Source: Mycobacterium sp. URHD0025
Lineage (GTDB): Bacteria > Actinomycetota > Actinomycetes > Mycobacteriales > Mycobacteriaceae
Reading direction: 5' to 3'
NCBI RefSeq assembly: GCF_000426065.1
Contig: NZ_AUEQ01000011.1
Location: 186,001-250,000, forward strand
DNA: 64,000 bases
The stretch's first letter is position 1. Each line of letters begins with the position of its first letter. Below, in pieces: positions 23,385 through 31,801 of this stretch. Made by a program: the position numbers and the translations under genes. Below the pieces are notes generated by a model. That model saw nothing but the letters and a program-made list of their open reading frames with translations, did not search any database and was not told where the DNA came from.

Positions 23385-25180
23385 GGTCCGCGTGCTGGGT
23401 TGGTTGTGAGGGCGTGGTGGTCGTTGGGTGGCCATGGGTCGGGGTCGTCGTATGCGTAGGAGGCTTCGAGTTGTTCGGTTGGTGGTGAGTCGTGGAGCAG
23501 TTCCCAGCCGGGCGGGATAGCGGGGTTAAACGGCTCAGGGGCGGTCGGGTCTGGGTCAGATGAGTCTGGGTTCCAGAGGTATTCCGCACTGAGTGGGGTA
23601 AATGTGGGCTGGTCGACGTCGGTGTCGAAGTCTGTGTCGCACTGCGGGTTCCATTCCTGGTCCCAGTCGTCCCAGTGCGGTTCGGGTACACGGTCAGGCG
23701 CCAGCGCCCAGTCGGGGTCCGGATCCCGGTACGGCGCCGGCTCGCAGCCCGGGTGGTCAGTAGCGGTGAGGTCCGGCGCAGGTTCTGGTCCCGTTGTGGG
23801 TTCTGGGGCCGGTGCGGGGTCTGCTTCGGGTGGGGTGAGCAGTAGTTCGGGGCGGTGGTGGTAGTTGATGCGGTGTTGGCCGTGATCCAGCCCGGGTGGT
23901 GGGTGCCATTCGACGTTGCCGTCGGGGTTGATGGTGGTGCTGTAGCCACCGTCGGCGTGCACCATCCGGTTATCGGGCCCACACGCCAAGGTCATCTCAT
24001 CGACATTGGTGTTACCACCCTCAGCCCAATCGGTCACCGCGTGATGCACCTGGGAACCGTAAGCACCCACGCTGCAGCACGGTTTGGTGCAGCCCCCATC
24101 GCGGGCGATCAACATGATCCGCTGCGCCGGGCTGGCAATACGCCGGGCCCGGAAATAGTTCAGCGCCGCCCCGGTGGCTTGATCGAAAACCGCCAAATGA
24201 TGATGGGCGTGACCGGCCATTCGGATGACGTCTTGGATCGGCAGTTTGGTGCCCCCACCGCTGACACCGATCCCGGCGCGGCTCTCGAGGTCTTGCAGGG
24301 TGGTGCGGATGATCACCGACACCGGTAGCCCGTTGAGCTGACCCAGATCCCCACTCATCAACGCGATCCGTCCGATCACCAGCAGCGCGTCGTGTTGGCG
24401 TTGAGCCAGACTGCGGTGATCGTGATCAATCTGAGCTTGGCTGGGGGTGCCAGTAGTGCACGGTTCGTCATCATCGGGGTTGCACATCCCCGGCGCGGCG
24501 AGCTTGGCGAAGAGCACTTCATACACCGCAGCGGTCTCGGGGGTCATGTTGCCGGTCAGCGCGGTCATCGCATCACGGCCCTGCTTGGTCATGTTGACGC
24601 CGCGTTTGCGGGCACGTTCAGTGTCGTCGGGTTCGGGTCCGTCCTGATCCAGCAGAAACAGGCGTAGTTCGGCGGTGTCTTTGAGTTCTTTGGGCCCGAC
24701 CCCGACCGCGACCCGCACCAGGTCCGCTTCGAACTGTTCGCGGGTGGCCTGGTCGACGAAGACGGGCAGATCGTCCACCGCGTCGCGCAGCACTTTGACG
24801 TGATCACCAGTGAGCAACCCAGCATTTTGGGCGGCAGCCACCACCGGTAACACCGGCGCCAACGGTTCCCCGGTCAGGGCACGCCGCGGCCCCAACACCG
24901 CCGCCTCGGCCAGCCGACGACCGGCTTCAGCAGACGACAGCCGCCACCTAATCCGCAGCACCGCGTTCCACGATTTGGCACCCAACTCGCGCGGGGTGGT
25001 GTCGGCTTGCAGCTGGGCCAGCATCCGATGCAGCGGCCCCGGCAACTGACACATCAGCGTCTCGTAGTCGTCGAGCACCGAAAGCAGCTCAGCGCGGGTC
25101 AACGCCCCGACATCACAGGCGGCAAAGGCGTCGAACGCGGCCCGCAACCCCGCCACCGCCTCGACCGCACCCGCCTCCAT
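23381..25180 (-). CDS. DUF222/HNH endonuclease-domain protein (13E12 repeat family)
   Basis: About 599 residues. The N-terminal DUF222 region (LTRAELLSVLDDYETLMCQLPG onwards, ending near residue 330) is followed by an HNH nuclease-like motif at about 365-405 (a CxxPxC pair, VHHAVTDWAEGG, then N and a second His region). Members are repeated in mycobacterial genomes and linked to DNA damage response. From about residue 450 the protein has an unusual 150-residue acidic, Pro/Asp-rich tail. I start it at ATG 25180 because an SOS box overlaps the upstream ATG at 25195. The frame is open further upstream but that part is antisense to the MTHFR gene. Confidence 0.85.
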   Translation of the reverse strand: MEAGAVEAVAGLRAAFDAFAACDVGALTRAELLSVLDDYETLMCQLPGPLHRMLAQLQADTTPRELGAKSWNAVLRIRWRLSSAEAGRRLAEAAVLGPRRALTGEPLAPVLPVVAAAQNAGLLTGDHVKVLRDAVDDLPVFVDQATREQFEADLVRVAVGVGPKELKDTAELRLFLLDQDGPEPDDTERARKRGVNMTKQGRDAMTALTGNMTPETAAVYEVLFAKLAAPGMCNPDDDEPCTTGTPSQAQIDHDHRSLAQRQHDALLVIGRIALMSGDLGQLNGLPVSVIIRTTLQDLESRAGIGVSGGGTKLPIQDVIRMAGHAHHHLAVFDQATGAALNYFRARRIASPAQRIMLIARDGGCTKPCCSVGAYGSQVHHAVTDWAEGGNTNVDEMTLACGPDNRMVHADGGYSTTINPDGNVEWHPPPGLDHGQHRINYHHRPELLLTPPEADPAPAPEPTTGPEPAPDLTATDHPGCEPAPYRDPDPDWALAPDRVPEPHWDDWDQEWNPQCDTDFDTDVDQPTFTPLSAEYLWNPDSSDPDPTAPEPFNPAIPPGWELLHDSPPTEQLEASYAYDDPDPWPPNDHHALTTNPARGP

Positions 25181-25183
25181 GAC

Positions 25184-25199
25184 TCGAACATACATTCGA
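25184..25199. promoter_or_regulatory. LexA (SOS) box
   Basis: TCGAAC-ATAC-ATTCGA matches the mycobacterial SOS box TCGAAC-N4-GTTCGA at 11 of 12 defined positions. It ends 4 bp from the ATG at 25180, which is how SOS boxes are placed before other 13E12-family genes. LexA repression and induction by DNA damage are inferred. Confidence 0.7.
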
Positions 25200-25230
25200 C
25201 CACCGACAAATACGGTCGGGCTCCGGCAGG

Positions 25231-26127
25231 CTAGCCGACTCGGTCCGGTGCCCAGTACTCCAGCATCTCGGCGAAGGTCTCGAACGCAGGCTTGGAGACT
25301 CCGTAGGCGGCCTCGAAGTGGATGCTCAACGGGAAGCCGAGCTCGGCCACCCCGTCGATCACCCGCTTGTAGAGATCGAGCATGAGCTTGCGCTTTTCGG
25401 CCGGGTCGATCGCGGCCAGTTGACTCACGAACTCCTGCTCGGCAGCGACGGCAGGATTGCCCGGGTCTTGGATGAGCCAGTTGATCAGACCGATCTTGGT
25501 CTCCAGCTTCGGCACGAAACCGAAGGACAGCAGGATCTCGGGCCGGTGGTCGGTGGTCTTGGCGAACTCGCTCAGGTATCCGACGATGGCGTCGGAGTAC
25601 AGCAGCTGGGTCATTCCGTAGGTGGCGCCCTGCTCGCACTTGAAGTTGAACCGACCCTGCTCGCCGTCGCGGGTGGGGATCAGGATGGCGCCACGATTGG
25701 GCACCAGGTCCTCATAGATCGACAGGGCATCGGTGGGCGCGACACCCTCGCCCTCGCCGTCCTTCATGGTGCGGGGCACGCCGACGAAGGCGATGCCGTC
25801 GAAACCGGCCCCACTGAGGTCGGTCAGACGCTTACCCAGCGACTCCTGGTCCAGGAACGAGGTGACCTGAGTGCACAGGCCGCGCATGCCGGGCAGCTCG
25901 GGCCGCAGGATGTTCCAGTAGTCCAGGACATCCATCCGAGGCTTCATCTCGATCGGGCGGTCATCGTCCTCGTCGATCATCCCGGGAATCATGACGTGCT
26001 GTATCCGGCCTTCGATGCCCGTTTCGGCGGCCAAGGCGAGCACTTTCCGCGCCTCGTCGACGGGGTACTGCACGCCGCGCTCCAGGTTCGGCGGAACGAG
26101 TTCCAGCGCGATGGTGTTCAGGGGCAC
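25231..26127 (-). CDS. Methylenetetrahydrofolate reductase, mycobacterial type
   Basis: 298 residues from GTG 26127, with GGAG seven bases upstream. The sequence starts NTIALELVPPN and contains CTQVTSFLDQES, GIAFVGVPRTM, and CEQGATYGMTQLLYSDAIVGYL with the EILLSFGFVPKLE segment. This is the small mycobacterial branch (Rv2172c-like) reported to reduce 5,10-methylene-THF to 5-methyl-THF using NADH without flavin. It supplies methyl groups for methionine synthesis. It is far shorter in conserved motifs than E. coli MetF. Flavin independence is family knowledge and not visible here. Confidence 0.82.
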   Translation of the reverse strand: MPLNTIALELVPPNLERGVQYPVDEARKVLALAAETGIEGRIQHVMIPGMIDEDDDRPIEMKPRMDVLDYWNILRPELPGMRGLCTQVTSFLDQESLGKRLTDLSGAGFDGIAFVGVPRTMKDGEGEGVAPTDALSIYEDLVPNRGAILIPTRDGEQGRFNFKCEQGATYGMTQLLYSDAIVGYLSEFAKTTDHRPEILLSFGFVPKLETKIGLINWLIQDPGNPAVAAEQEFVSQLAAIDPAEKRKLMLDLYKRVIDGVAELGFPLSIHFEAAYGVSKPAFETFAEMLEYWAPDRVG

Positions 26128-26367
26128 CTATTGCTCCACATCTGACGACATACCTACCCGGCGGGCGGGCCACGTTGCCCGTCACGGACCAACGCCCGCA
26201 TGCCACCGGACACTCCACATTACGGAGCCGGGCCGGCAACCGCGACGGTACCTCCACTCAACGCCGCATTTCGGGCTGCATACGGTGCCTGGCTAACTAG
26301 AGTCCGGTTCCAAGGCGGGTGGCCGTGGCGTCGTCGCGGCACGGTTCGCCCGTGGTAGACCTCGTGC

Positions 26368-27129
26368 ATGGCTGAGCGCGTCACATTCCCCAGTTCGACG
26401 GGTCCCACGCTGGCCGGTGTGATCGACCGGCCCGAGGGGGCGGTGCGGGGCTGGGGCGTGTTTTCGCACGGTTTCACCCTCGGCAAGGACTCCCCCGCCG
26501 CGTCGCGCATCTGCAAGCAGCTGGCCGCCGACGGCATCGGAATGCTGCGCTTCGATGCGCTTGGCCTGGGCGATTCGGGAGGCGACTGGGGCGACGGTTC
26601 GTTCACGGTCAAGGTCAACGACGTCATCGCGGCGTGCACGTTCATGGCCGAACGCGGTACGTCCGCCGACATCCTGATCGGGCATTCGTGGGGCGGCTCG
26701 GCGGCCATCGCCGCGGCCCGGCAATCCCCCGGCGTGCGGGCCGTGGTGACCGTCGGCGCGCCGTTCGACGTCGGCCATGTCGAGCATCAGTACGACGCGT
26801 GCCTGGAGCAGGTCTTCGCCGAGGGCAGCGGCCAGTGGATGGTCGGCGGCAAGACGCTCACCCTCAAGCGCGCGTTCGTCGAGGACGTTCGGATCGCCGA
26901 GCTGCGCGACAAGATCGAGGCCCTCAAGATGCCGTTGCTCATCCTGCACTCACCGACCGACAACACCGTCAGCATCCAGAACGCCAGCGACATCTTCTGG
27001 GCCGCTCGCCATCCGCGGAGCTTCGTCTCATTGGAAGGGTCCGAGCACCTGCTGACCGGGCCCGGGCAGGCCAAACGCGCCGGACGGATCATCGGTGCCT
27101 GGGCCGACGCCTACGTCGATGTGCGATAG
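26368..27129 (+). CDS. Alpha/beta hydrolase (serine esterase type)
   Basis: 253 residues. Oxyanion strand VFSHGFTLGKDS (31-42), RFDALGLGDSGGDWG, and the nucleophile elbow GHSWGGSAA with Ser107. The acid is in LHSPTDNTVS and the base in LEGSEHLLTG. This layout is the one often found with OsmC domains in other bacteria, but no OsmC is attached here. The substrate is unknown. The gene is preceded by about 240 bp without ORFs and ends 9 bp before the lumazine synthase gene. Confidence 0.83.
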   Translation: MAERVTFPSSTGPTLAGVIDRPEGAVRGWGVFSHGFTLGKDSPAASRICKQLAADGIGMLRFDALGLGDSGGDWGDGSFTVKVNDVIAACTFMAERGTSADILIGHSWGGSAAIAAARQSPGVRAVVTVGAPFDVGHVEHQYDACLEQVFAEGSGQWMVGGKTLTLKRAFVEDVRIAELRDKIEALKMPLLILHSPTDNTVSIQNASDIFWAARHPRSFVSLEGSEHLLTGPGQAKRAGRIIGAWADAYVDVR

Positions 27130-27138
27130 CGTCGCTAC

Positions 27139-27591
27139 ATGTCTGACGCAGCCACTCAGATCGCCTTCGTGCAAGCCACCTGGCATCGCAACATCGTGGA
27201 CAAGGCCCGCGAGGGATTCAGCGCACAGATCCGTACCCACGGTATCGACGACGACGCGCTGCAGTTCTTCGAGGTGCCCGGCGCCTTCGAAATTCCGCTC
27301 ACCGCAAAGCGTCTGGCACTGTCCGGTCGTTACCGGGCGATCGTCGCGGCCGGGCTCGTGGTCGACGGCGGCATCTACCGCCACGACTTCGTGGCCGGTG
27401 CGGTGATCGACGGGCTGATGCGCGTGCAACTCGACACCGACATACCGGTGTTCTCGGTGGTGCTCACCCCGCACCATTTCCACGAACACGACGAGCACAT
27501 CGACTACTTCACCAAGCACTTCGTCAAGAAGGGCGCCGAGGCCGCCAACGCCGTGGCGGCCACTCTGGCCCTACACAGCACATTGGGCTAG
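27139..27591 (+). CDS. ribH: 6,7-dimethyl-8-ribityllumazine synthase, RibH2 type
   Basis: 150 residues that match the type II lumazine synthases (the Brucella/Mesorhizobium RibH2 branch): EVPGAFEIPL, the VVAAGLVVDGGIYRHDFV segment, and PVFSVVLTPHHFHEHDEH with the catalytic His pair, then the GAEAANA helix. The enzyme condenses 3,4-dihydroxybutanone phosphate with the ribityl-uracil to form the riboflavin precursor. Typical actinobacterial riboflavin synthesis uses the type I enzyme in the rib cluster, so this copy outside any rib operon is probably an extra paralogue. Nine bases after the hydrolase stop; no obvious Shine-Dalgarno. Confidence 0.85.
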   Translation: MSDAATQIAFVQATWHRNIVDKAREGFSAQIRTHGIDDDALQFFEVPGAFEIPLTAKRLALSGRYRAIVAAGLVVDGGIYRHDFVAGAVIDGLMRVQLDTDIPVFSVVLTPHHFHEHDEHIDYFTKHFVKKGAEAANAVAATLALHSTLG

Positions 27592-27612
27592 TTGCCGGTG
27601 GCGCGGGCCGGA

Positions 27613-28974
27613 TCAGTCGCGCACCAGGGCGTCGCGGCCGGCCCGGATCATGTCCTCCCGCGGGACCACCTTCACGCGTTCGCGGCCCTGTACCTCGCCC
27701 AGCGACACCTCGCGAGCGTCGAGTCGCTCCCACTCGGCCCAGGTGGTGTAGTCGACACCATTGGCGGCCAGATGCGCGAGTATCGCGTCAGGGTCACCGG
27801 TTTCGGGGACGCGGAGACCCGACAGGTCGTTGAGCAGACTCGTGACGGTCTCGGCCGCATCGGACTTGGTGTGCCCGATCAAGCCGATCGGCCCGCGTTT
27901 GATCCATCCCGTCACGTACGTGGCGTCGATCAACCCTCCGTCGATGTCGAGCACCCGCCCGGCGTCATTCGGCACCACCCCGGCGTGGTGGTCGAACGGC
28001 AGGTCCGCCAGATGAGTGGACATGTAGCCGACGGCACGGTACACGGCCTCGACCGGCCAGTCGGTGAATTCTCCTGTACCGCGGACATTTCCGTCTCCGC
28101 GGAGCTCGGTTCGTTCGGTACGAAGGCCGGCGACACGATCCGTGCCCAACACCGCCACCGGCGATTGGCACAGGTGGAGATGGATCCGGTGCGGCGCACC
28201 CGTCGGTTCCCGCTGCAGATACTTCATCATGGTGTCCACCACGAGTCTGGTCGACTTGCTCGTGTTGATGGCGTGCTGGCTGGCCTCGTCGATCTCGAAG
28301 CCTTCGGGATGCACGATGACGTCGATGCTCGGTGAGTGTGACAACTCACGAAACTCCATGGGGCTGAACTTGATCTGTGCCGGCCCGCGACGGGCGAAGA
28401 CATGGACGTCGGTGGCCTGGTTGGCGGCAAGGCCCTGGTAGACGTTGCCGGGGATCTCGGTGCCGAGCTGTTCGTCGGCCGGCTTCGCGAGCATCCGGGC
28501 GATGTCGAGCGCCACGTTGCCCGCGCCGAGTACCGCGACGTGTTTCGCGGTCAGCGGCCAGGTGCGGGGCACATCGGGATGCCCGTCGTACCAGGACACG
28601 AAGTCGGCAGCGCCGTAGCTTCCCGGCAGGTCGATACCCGGGATGTCGAGCGCCCGGTCAGCCCTGGCCCCGGTGGAGAAGATCACCGCGTCATAGTGTC
28701 GCCGGAGGTCGGCAAGTCGAAGGTCCGTGCCGTAGTGGACATTGCCGATGAAACGCACGCTGTTCTCGTCACGGGAGAGCACCCGGCGCAGCGCCTTGAT
28801 GATCTCCTTGATCCGCGGGTGATCCGGGGCGACGCCGTACCGCACGAGCCCGTAGGGAGCAGGCAGCCGGTCGAATACGTCGACGCGTGCGTGCTCGTAT
28901 TCCTTGGTCAGGATGTCCGCCGCATAGATACCTGCCGGACCCGCTCCGATGACCGCTACCTGGATCTTCCTCAT
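27613..28974 (-). CDS. FprA-type ferredoxin/adrenodoxin-NADP+ reductase
   Basis: 453 residues: FAD-binding GAGPAGIYAAD at about 10-20, PAPYGLVRYGVAPDHPRIKEI, the NADP-binding VLGAGNVALDIARML around 152-166, and the closing GWIKRGPIGLIGHTKSDA with the nicotinamide/FAD contact residues. It is the size of adrenodoxin-reductase homologues (FprA), lacking a fused ferredoxin as in FprB. Such enzymes pass electrons from NADPH to ferredoxins for P450s and other partners. An IdeR iron box lies 17 bp before the ATG. AAGGG lies just upstream of the start. It could serve the window's P450, but the two are not linked in an operon. Confidence 0.92.
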   Translation of the reverse strand: MRKIQVAVIGAGPAGIYAADILTKEYEHARVDVFDRLPAPYGLVRYGVAPDHPRIKEIIKALRRVLSRDENSVRFIGNVHYGTDLRLADLRRHYDAVIFSTGARADRALDIPGIDLPGSYGAADFVSWYDGHPDVPRTWPLTAKHVAVLGAGNVALDIARMLAKPADEQLGTEIPGNVYQGLAANQATDVHVFARRGPAQIKFSPMEFRELSHSPSIDVIVHPEGFEIDEASQHAINTSKSTRLVVDTMMKYLQREPTGAPHRIHLHLCQSPVAVLGTDRVAGLRTERTELRGDGNVRGTGEFTDWPVEAVYRAVGYMSTHLADLPFDHHAGVVPNDAGRVLDIDGGLIDATYVTGWIKRGPIGLIGHTKSDAAETVTSLLNDLSGLRVPETGDPDAILAHLAANGVDYTTWAEWERLDAREVSLGEVQGRERVKVVPREDMIRAGRDALVRD

Positions 28975-28990
28975 GACCGCCCTTACGTAT

Positions 28991-29009
28991 TTAGGTAAGG
29001 CAAGCCTAA
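28991..29009. promoter_or_regulatory. IdeR iron box
   Basis: TTAGGTAAGGCAAGCCTAA matches the 19-bp mycobacterial iron box TWAGGTWAGSCTWACCTWA closely; only one of the strongly conserved positions (G for A near the right arm) and the W/T alternative differ. It ends 17 bp before the ATG of the ferredoxin reductase gene on the minus strand, overlapping the expected promoter, which predicts repression by Fe-IdeR. Confidence 0.75.
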
Positions 29010-29052
29010 ATAGAGGTGTGGATCCCGCAAGACCTCCCCGACGAGATCCCCG

Positions 29053-29958
29053 TCACCCCGAGGTGGCGCGGCGAACGTGCCCGGCGATGTGCTCGTAGGC
29101 CTTTCGGGTGACCTCGACGTCGTCGCTCATGATGTTGTAGCCGTGGTCGACGCCGGGCACTTCGTGATACTCGGCCAGCGAGCCGACAGCGTCGAGTTTC
29201 TGGGCGTACCGCCAGGCCTCGTCACGCAACCGGTCGTACTCGGCCGTGACGATGAGCGCCGGTGCGATGCCCTCGACCCCGTCGGCATTGGCGCCCCAGG
29301 CCGGGGACGCCAGGCGGTCGTTGCGACGGGCCCGCTCGGGTATGTAGGCGGTGTCGAACACCTCCCCCATCCAGGGCTTCATCACGGCCTTGGCGCCCAA
29401 CGGCGAACGCTTGTCCTTGGTGGCGGTAACCAGGTCCAGCGGCGGGTAGTGGAGAACCTGAAGCGCGATCCGCGGGCCGCCGTTCTCCAGAGCCAGCCGG
29501 GCGGCCGCCGCGGACAGGCTGCCGCCCGCGCTCTGCCCTCCGACACACAACCGGCTGCCATCCCAGTCGCGCTCGGGCGCGGAGGCCCAGCCCAGAACGT
29601 CATAGACCTGTTCGACCGGGGTGGGAAACCGGCGGTGCGGGGCAAGAAGGTAATCGACGTTGACCACAACGACATTCGCGTGGGCGGCGAGAAAACGGCA
29701 CCACGGGTCATCCTGCTCGCGGTGCCCGACGACAAAGCCGCCGCCGTGCACGTTCACGTACACCGCAGGCTTCGCCCCGCCGGCCTCGGGGTGATACACC
29801 GTCGCGGCGACCTTCCCGTGACGGGTCGGGATGTCGACAAGCGTTGTCCGCCCCGGGATTTCGGGAAACCTCACGCCGGGTTTCGGAGCGGGGTTGATGG
29901 CTGCGGAGAACAACCGTGCCAGGCCATCGGCCAGCATCGGTGTGGACAGTATGGACAC
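29053..29958 (-). CDS. HSL-family esterase/lipase (Lip type)
   Basis: 301 residues of the hormone-sensitive lipase fold: oxyanion motif HGGG at 71-74, nucleophile motif GQSAGG with Ser143, the acid in TAEYDRLRD, and the base in GVDHGYNI. Mycobacteria carry many such Lip enzymes that cleave short or medium acyl esters, including host or storage lipids. No signal peptide is evident. The gene is followed by the iron box and the reductase, with 78 bp between; an independent promoter is likely. Confidence 0.87.
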   Translation of the reverse strand: MSILSTPMLADGLARLFSAAINPAPKPGVRFPEIPGRTTLVDIPTRHGKVAATVYHPEAGGAKPAVYVNVHGGGFVVGHREQDDPWCRFLAAHANVVVVNVDYLLAPHRRFPTPVEQVYDVLGWASAPERDWDGSRLCVGGQSAGGSLSAAAARLALENGGPRIALQVLHYPPLDLVTATKDKRSPLGAKAVMKPWMGEVFDTAYIPERARRNDRLASPAWGANADGVEGIAPALIVTAEYDRLRDEAWRYAQKLDAVGSLAEYHEVPGVDHGYNIMSDDVEVTRKAYEHIAGHVRRATSG

Positions 29959-30023
29959 GGGTTCCTTCGAATGAGCGGTATCGCCAACAAAATCGCACTC
30001 GACGGTACCCGTGGTCGCGTAGT

Positions 30024-30983
30024 TCAGCTGAGCGTGTCCGACGGGTTCTCGCCGAACGTGCGGCGGTAGGCAGCGGAGAATCGTCCGGTATGGGCGAATC
30101 CCCAGCGGGCCGCGACGGCTTGCACGGTCGTCGTCGCAGGATCGGCCGTGAGCAGCTGCCGGCGGGCGTGGTCCAGGCGCACCCGGCGCAGGTATCCCAT
30201 CGGGGACACGTCGAGGTGACGTCGGAACGCGTATTGCAGCGCACGCGGCGTGACATACACCGCGTCCGCAATATCGGTCAGTGCGATATCGCGGTCAGCG
30301 TTCGCTTCGATGTACGCGATGGCCCGCCGCAGCAGTGCCGGCGTCGCGTCGCGCCGGTCGGCCGAGCCGGGTTCCAGCCCGGCATTGGTGGGCATGGTGG
30401 AGACCACGGTCGCCGCCAGCATCGCCGCAGTGGTCGATGCGATCAGGGGCGGAACAGGCCCGCTCCTGCCCTGCACCACCGAGCGCACGTACTCGATCGC
30501 CACGCTGAGTTGGTAGCCCGCCTGCGGCGATATCGGACGGTGTCCCGTCAATCGCACAGCTTCAGCCCGCTTGCCGGGCTCCGTCGTCGCGACGCGGCCG
30601 AGCAGTTCGGCGTCGAACATCGTCAGGTCATAGCGGGCTCGACACACCCGGCCCGAGTAGGGAAGCTCCGGCGGCGAGTACAAGGTGACGTCCCCTGGAC
30701 CGAAGACATCCTGCGGCTCGCCGATGAAGTTCTCCTCGATACGGCCCGAATGCACTCTGCACAGACAGACCCGGTTCAGCGGACCAGCGGAGTAGGACAT
30801 GTGGTAGTCGAGCTCGAGTTCATCGAAACTGATGGGCCCCAGCCACTTTCGGACGACGCGCGCGGTCGGGCGCTCACCGCGCCCACGGCCGATGGACATC
30901 TTCGTGTAGGCGCGCGCCAGGAAGTCCTCGGTAGCGCCGAGGTCCGCACTCGTGAAATCCAGGTCTTCGTTCGCCGTCATCAC
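30024..30983 (-). CDS. AraC-family transcriptional regulator
   Basis: 319 residues. The N-terminal 190 residues are an AraC-type sensor region (DFTSADLGATEDFLARAYTKM is a common beginning in actinobacterial members), and the last 105 contain the two helix-turn-helix units (IALTDIADAVYVTPRALQYAFRRH and TTVQAVAARWGFAHTGRFSAAYRR) ending in GENPSDTL. A second Met is next to the first. Adjacent to the lipase gene in the same orientation (65 bp gap), so it may control that gene or itself. Confidence 0.88.
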   Translation of the reverse strand: MMTANEDLDFTSADLGATEDFLARAYTKMSIGRGRGERPTARVVRKWLGPISFDELELDYHMSYSAGPLNRVCLCRVHSGRIEENFIGEPQDVFGPGDVTLYSPPELPYSGRVCRARYDLTMFDAELLGRVATTEPGKRAEAVRLTGHRPISPQAGYQLSVAIEYVRSVVQGRSGPVPPLIASTTAAMLAATVVSTMPTNAGLEPGSADRRDATPALLRRAIAYIEANADRDIALTDIADAVYVTPRALQYAFRRHLDVSPMGYLRRVRLDHARRQLLTADPATTTVQAVAARWGFAHTGRFSAAYRRTFGENPSDTLS

Positions 30984-31089
30984 GCTTCGCTCGAGGTGGC
31001 TTCTCCGGGCGCGGTCGCAGCCCCGAGAAACCTATCTTACCTGCGTCGCTTACGTTGTAAACGGTTATGTGCGGAGTCCGCCGCGTGAG

Positions 31090-31488
31090 TCAGCCAGACC
31101 CGGCCGTCAGCCCTCCTACGCCGACGACAGGCAGCCGATGATCCTCGAAGACCCTCAGTAGTGGACGTAGCGCATATCCGGCCACCACATGCCAGACGGC
31201 GTGCGTCTGGTCGCACTCGTCGGCGAATGCCAACAGCTCGCGGAAGCCCTTGACCGACATGAAATCGACCGACCGGAGGTCCAGCACGAAGGGGATTCCG
31301 GGCCGGGTGAGCCGGCGGATCGCCGCGACCAGCCGATCCGAGTTGCAGAAGTCGACTTCCCCCTCGACCACCAGCACGGTGGCCGGGCCACGGATGTGCG
31401 CCGAAACCCGGGCCCCGGCGCAGTCGATGACGCCCGCATCCGAGGAACGAACCGGTCGCAGCCGACCAGGGTAGTGAGCAGCAGTCAT
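31090..31488 (-). CDS. STAS-domain (anti-sigma factor antagonist-like) protein
   Basis: 132 residues from ATG 31488 (GGAGCG seven bases upstream). A STAS fold covers about residues 25-110: the strand ATVLVVEGEVDFCNSDRLVAAI, then PFVLDLRSVDFMSVKGFREL. In SpoIIAA-type antagonists the loop reads D-S-S-G with a phosphorylated serine; here the loop reads M-S-V-K-G, so the phosphoacceptor position is Val79. The protein is therefore either not controlled by an anti-sigma kinase or uses another trigger. No anti-sigma or sigma gene is nearby. Three hundred bases upstream are noncoding. Confidence 0.72.
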   Translation of the reverse strand: MTAAHYPGRLRPVRSSDAGVIDCAGARVSAHIRGPATVLVVEGEVDFCNSDRLVAAIRRLTRPGIPFVLDLRSVDFMSVKGFRELLAFADECDQTHAVWHVVAGYALRPLLRVFEDHRLPVVGVGGLTAGSG

Positions 31489-31801
31489 GATGACGCTCCA
31501 TCGCCTAGTAACAGGGGGCGAGGTGATCCTCGACCACGTGACCGGCTGTGTCCTCAACCGCTTCGAGGTTATCGCGATCCGCTGCCGGCTGTAATAGACC
31601 GGAATGGATATGGATGACGACGAGCCAGCTGCCAATCTGACGGAATCACTTCCCTGACAACGGCTTTTACCGACAGAGCGCAATCCAGGGATTGATCAGA
31701 ACTTCGTTTTCCGGATAGCGACGCCGTCCGGCACCTTCGCTTTTCGGACTACCGGCAGGCCCTCTACGGCCCGCGAGCAGCGGGTCGTACCGGAATGACG
31801 C
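31489..31801. other. Intergenic region between STAS and TetR genes
   Basis: About 310 bases between divergently transcribed genes with no supported ORF. The sequence is less GC-rich than the neighbours and likely holds the promoters of both. I could not pick out a convincing -35/-10 pair, a SigF-like promoter or a clear palindrome. Confidence 0.5.

Noticed and set aside
25181..25639. N-terminal extension of the DUF222/HNH reading frame
   Set aside because: This part is antisense to the MTHFR gene; the SOS box and DUF222 homology place the start at 25180.
19957..28974. P450 and the FprA-type reductase as one redox system
   Set aside because: They are in separate units 6 kb apart, under a TetR and an iron box respectively; a functional link cannot be claimed from the sequence.
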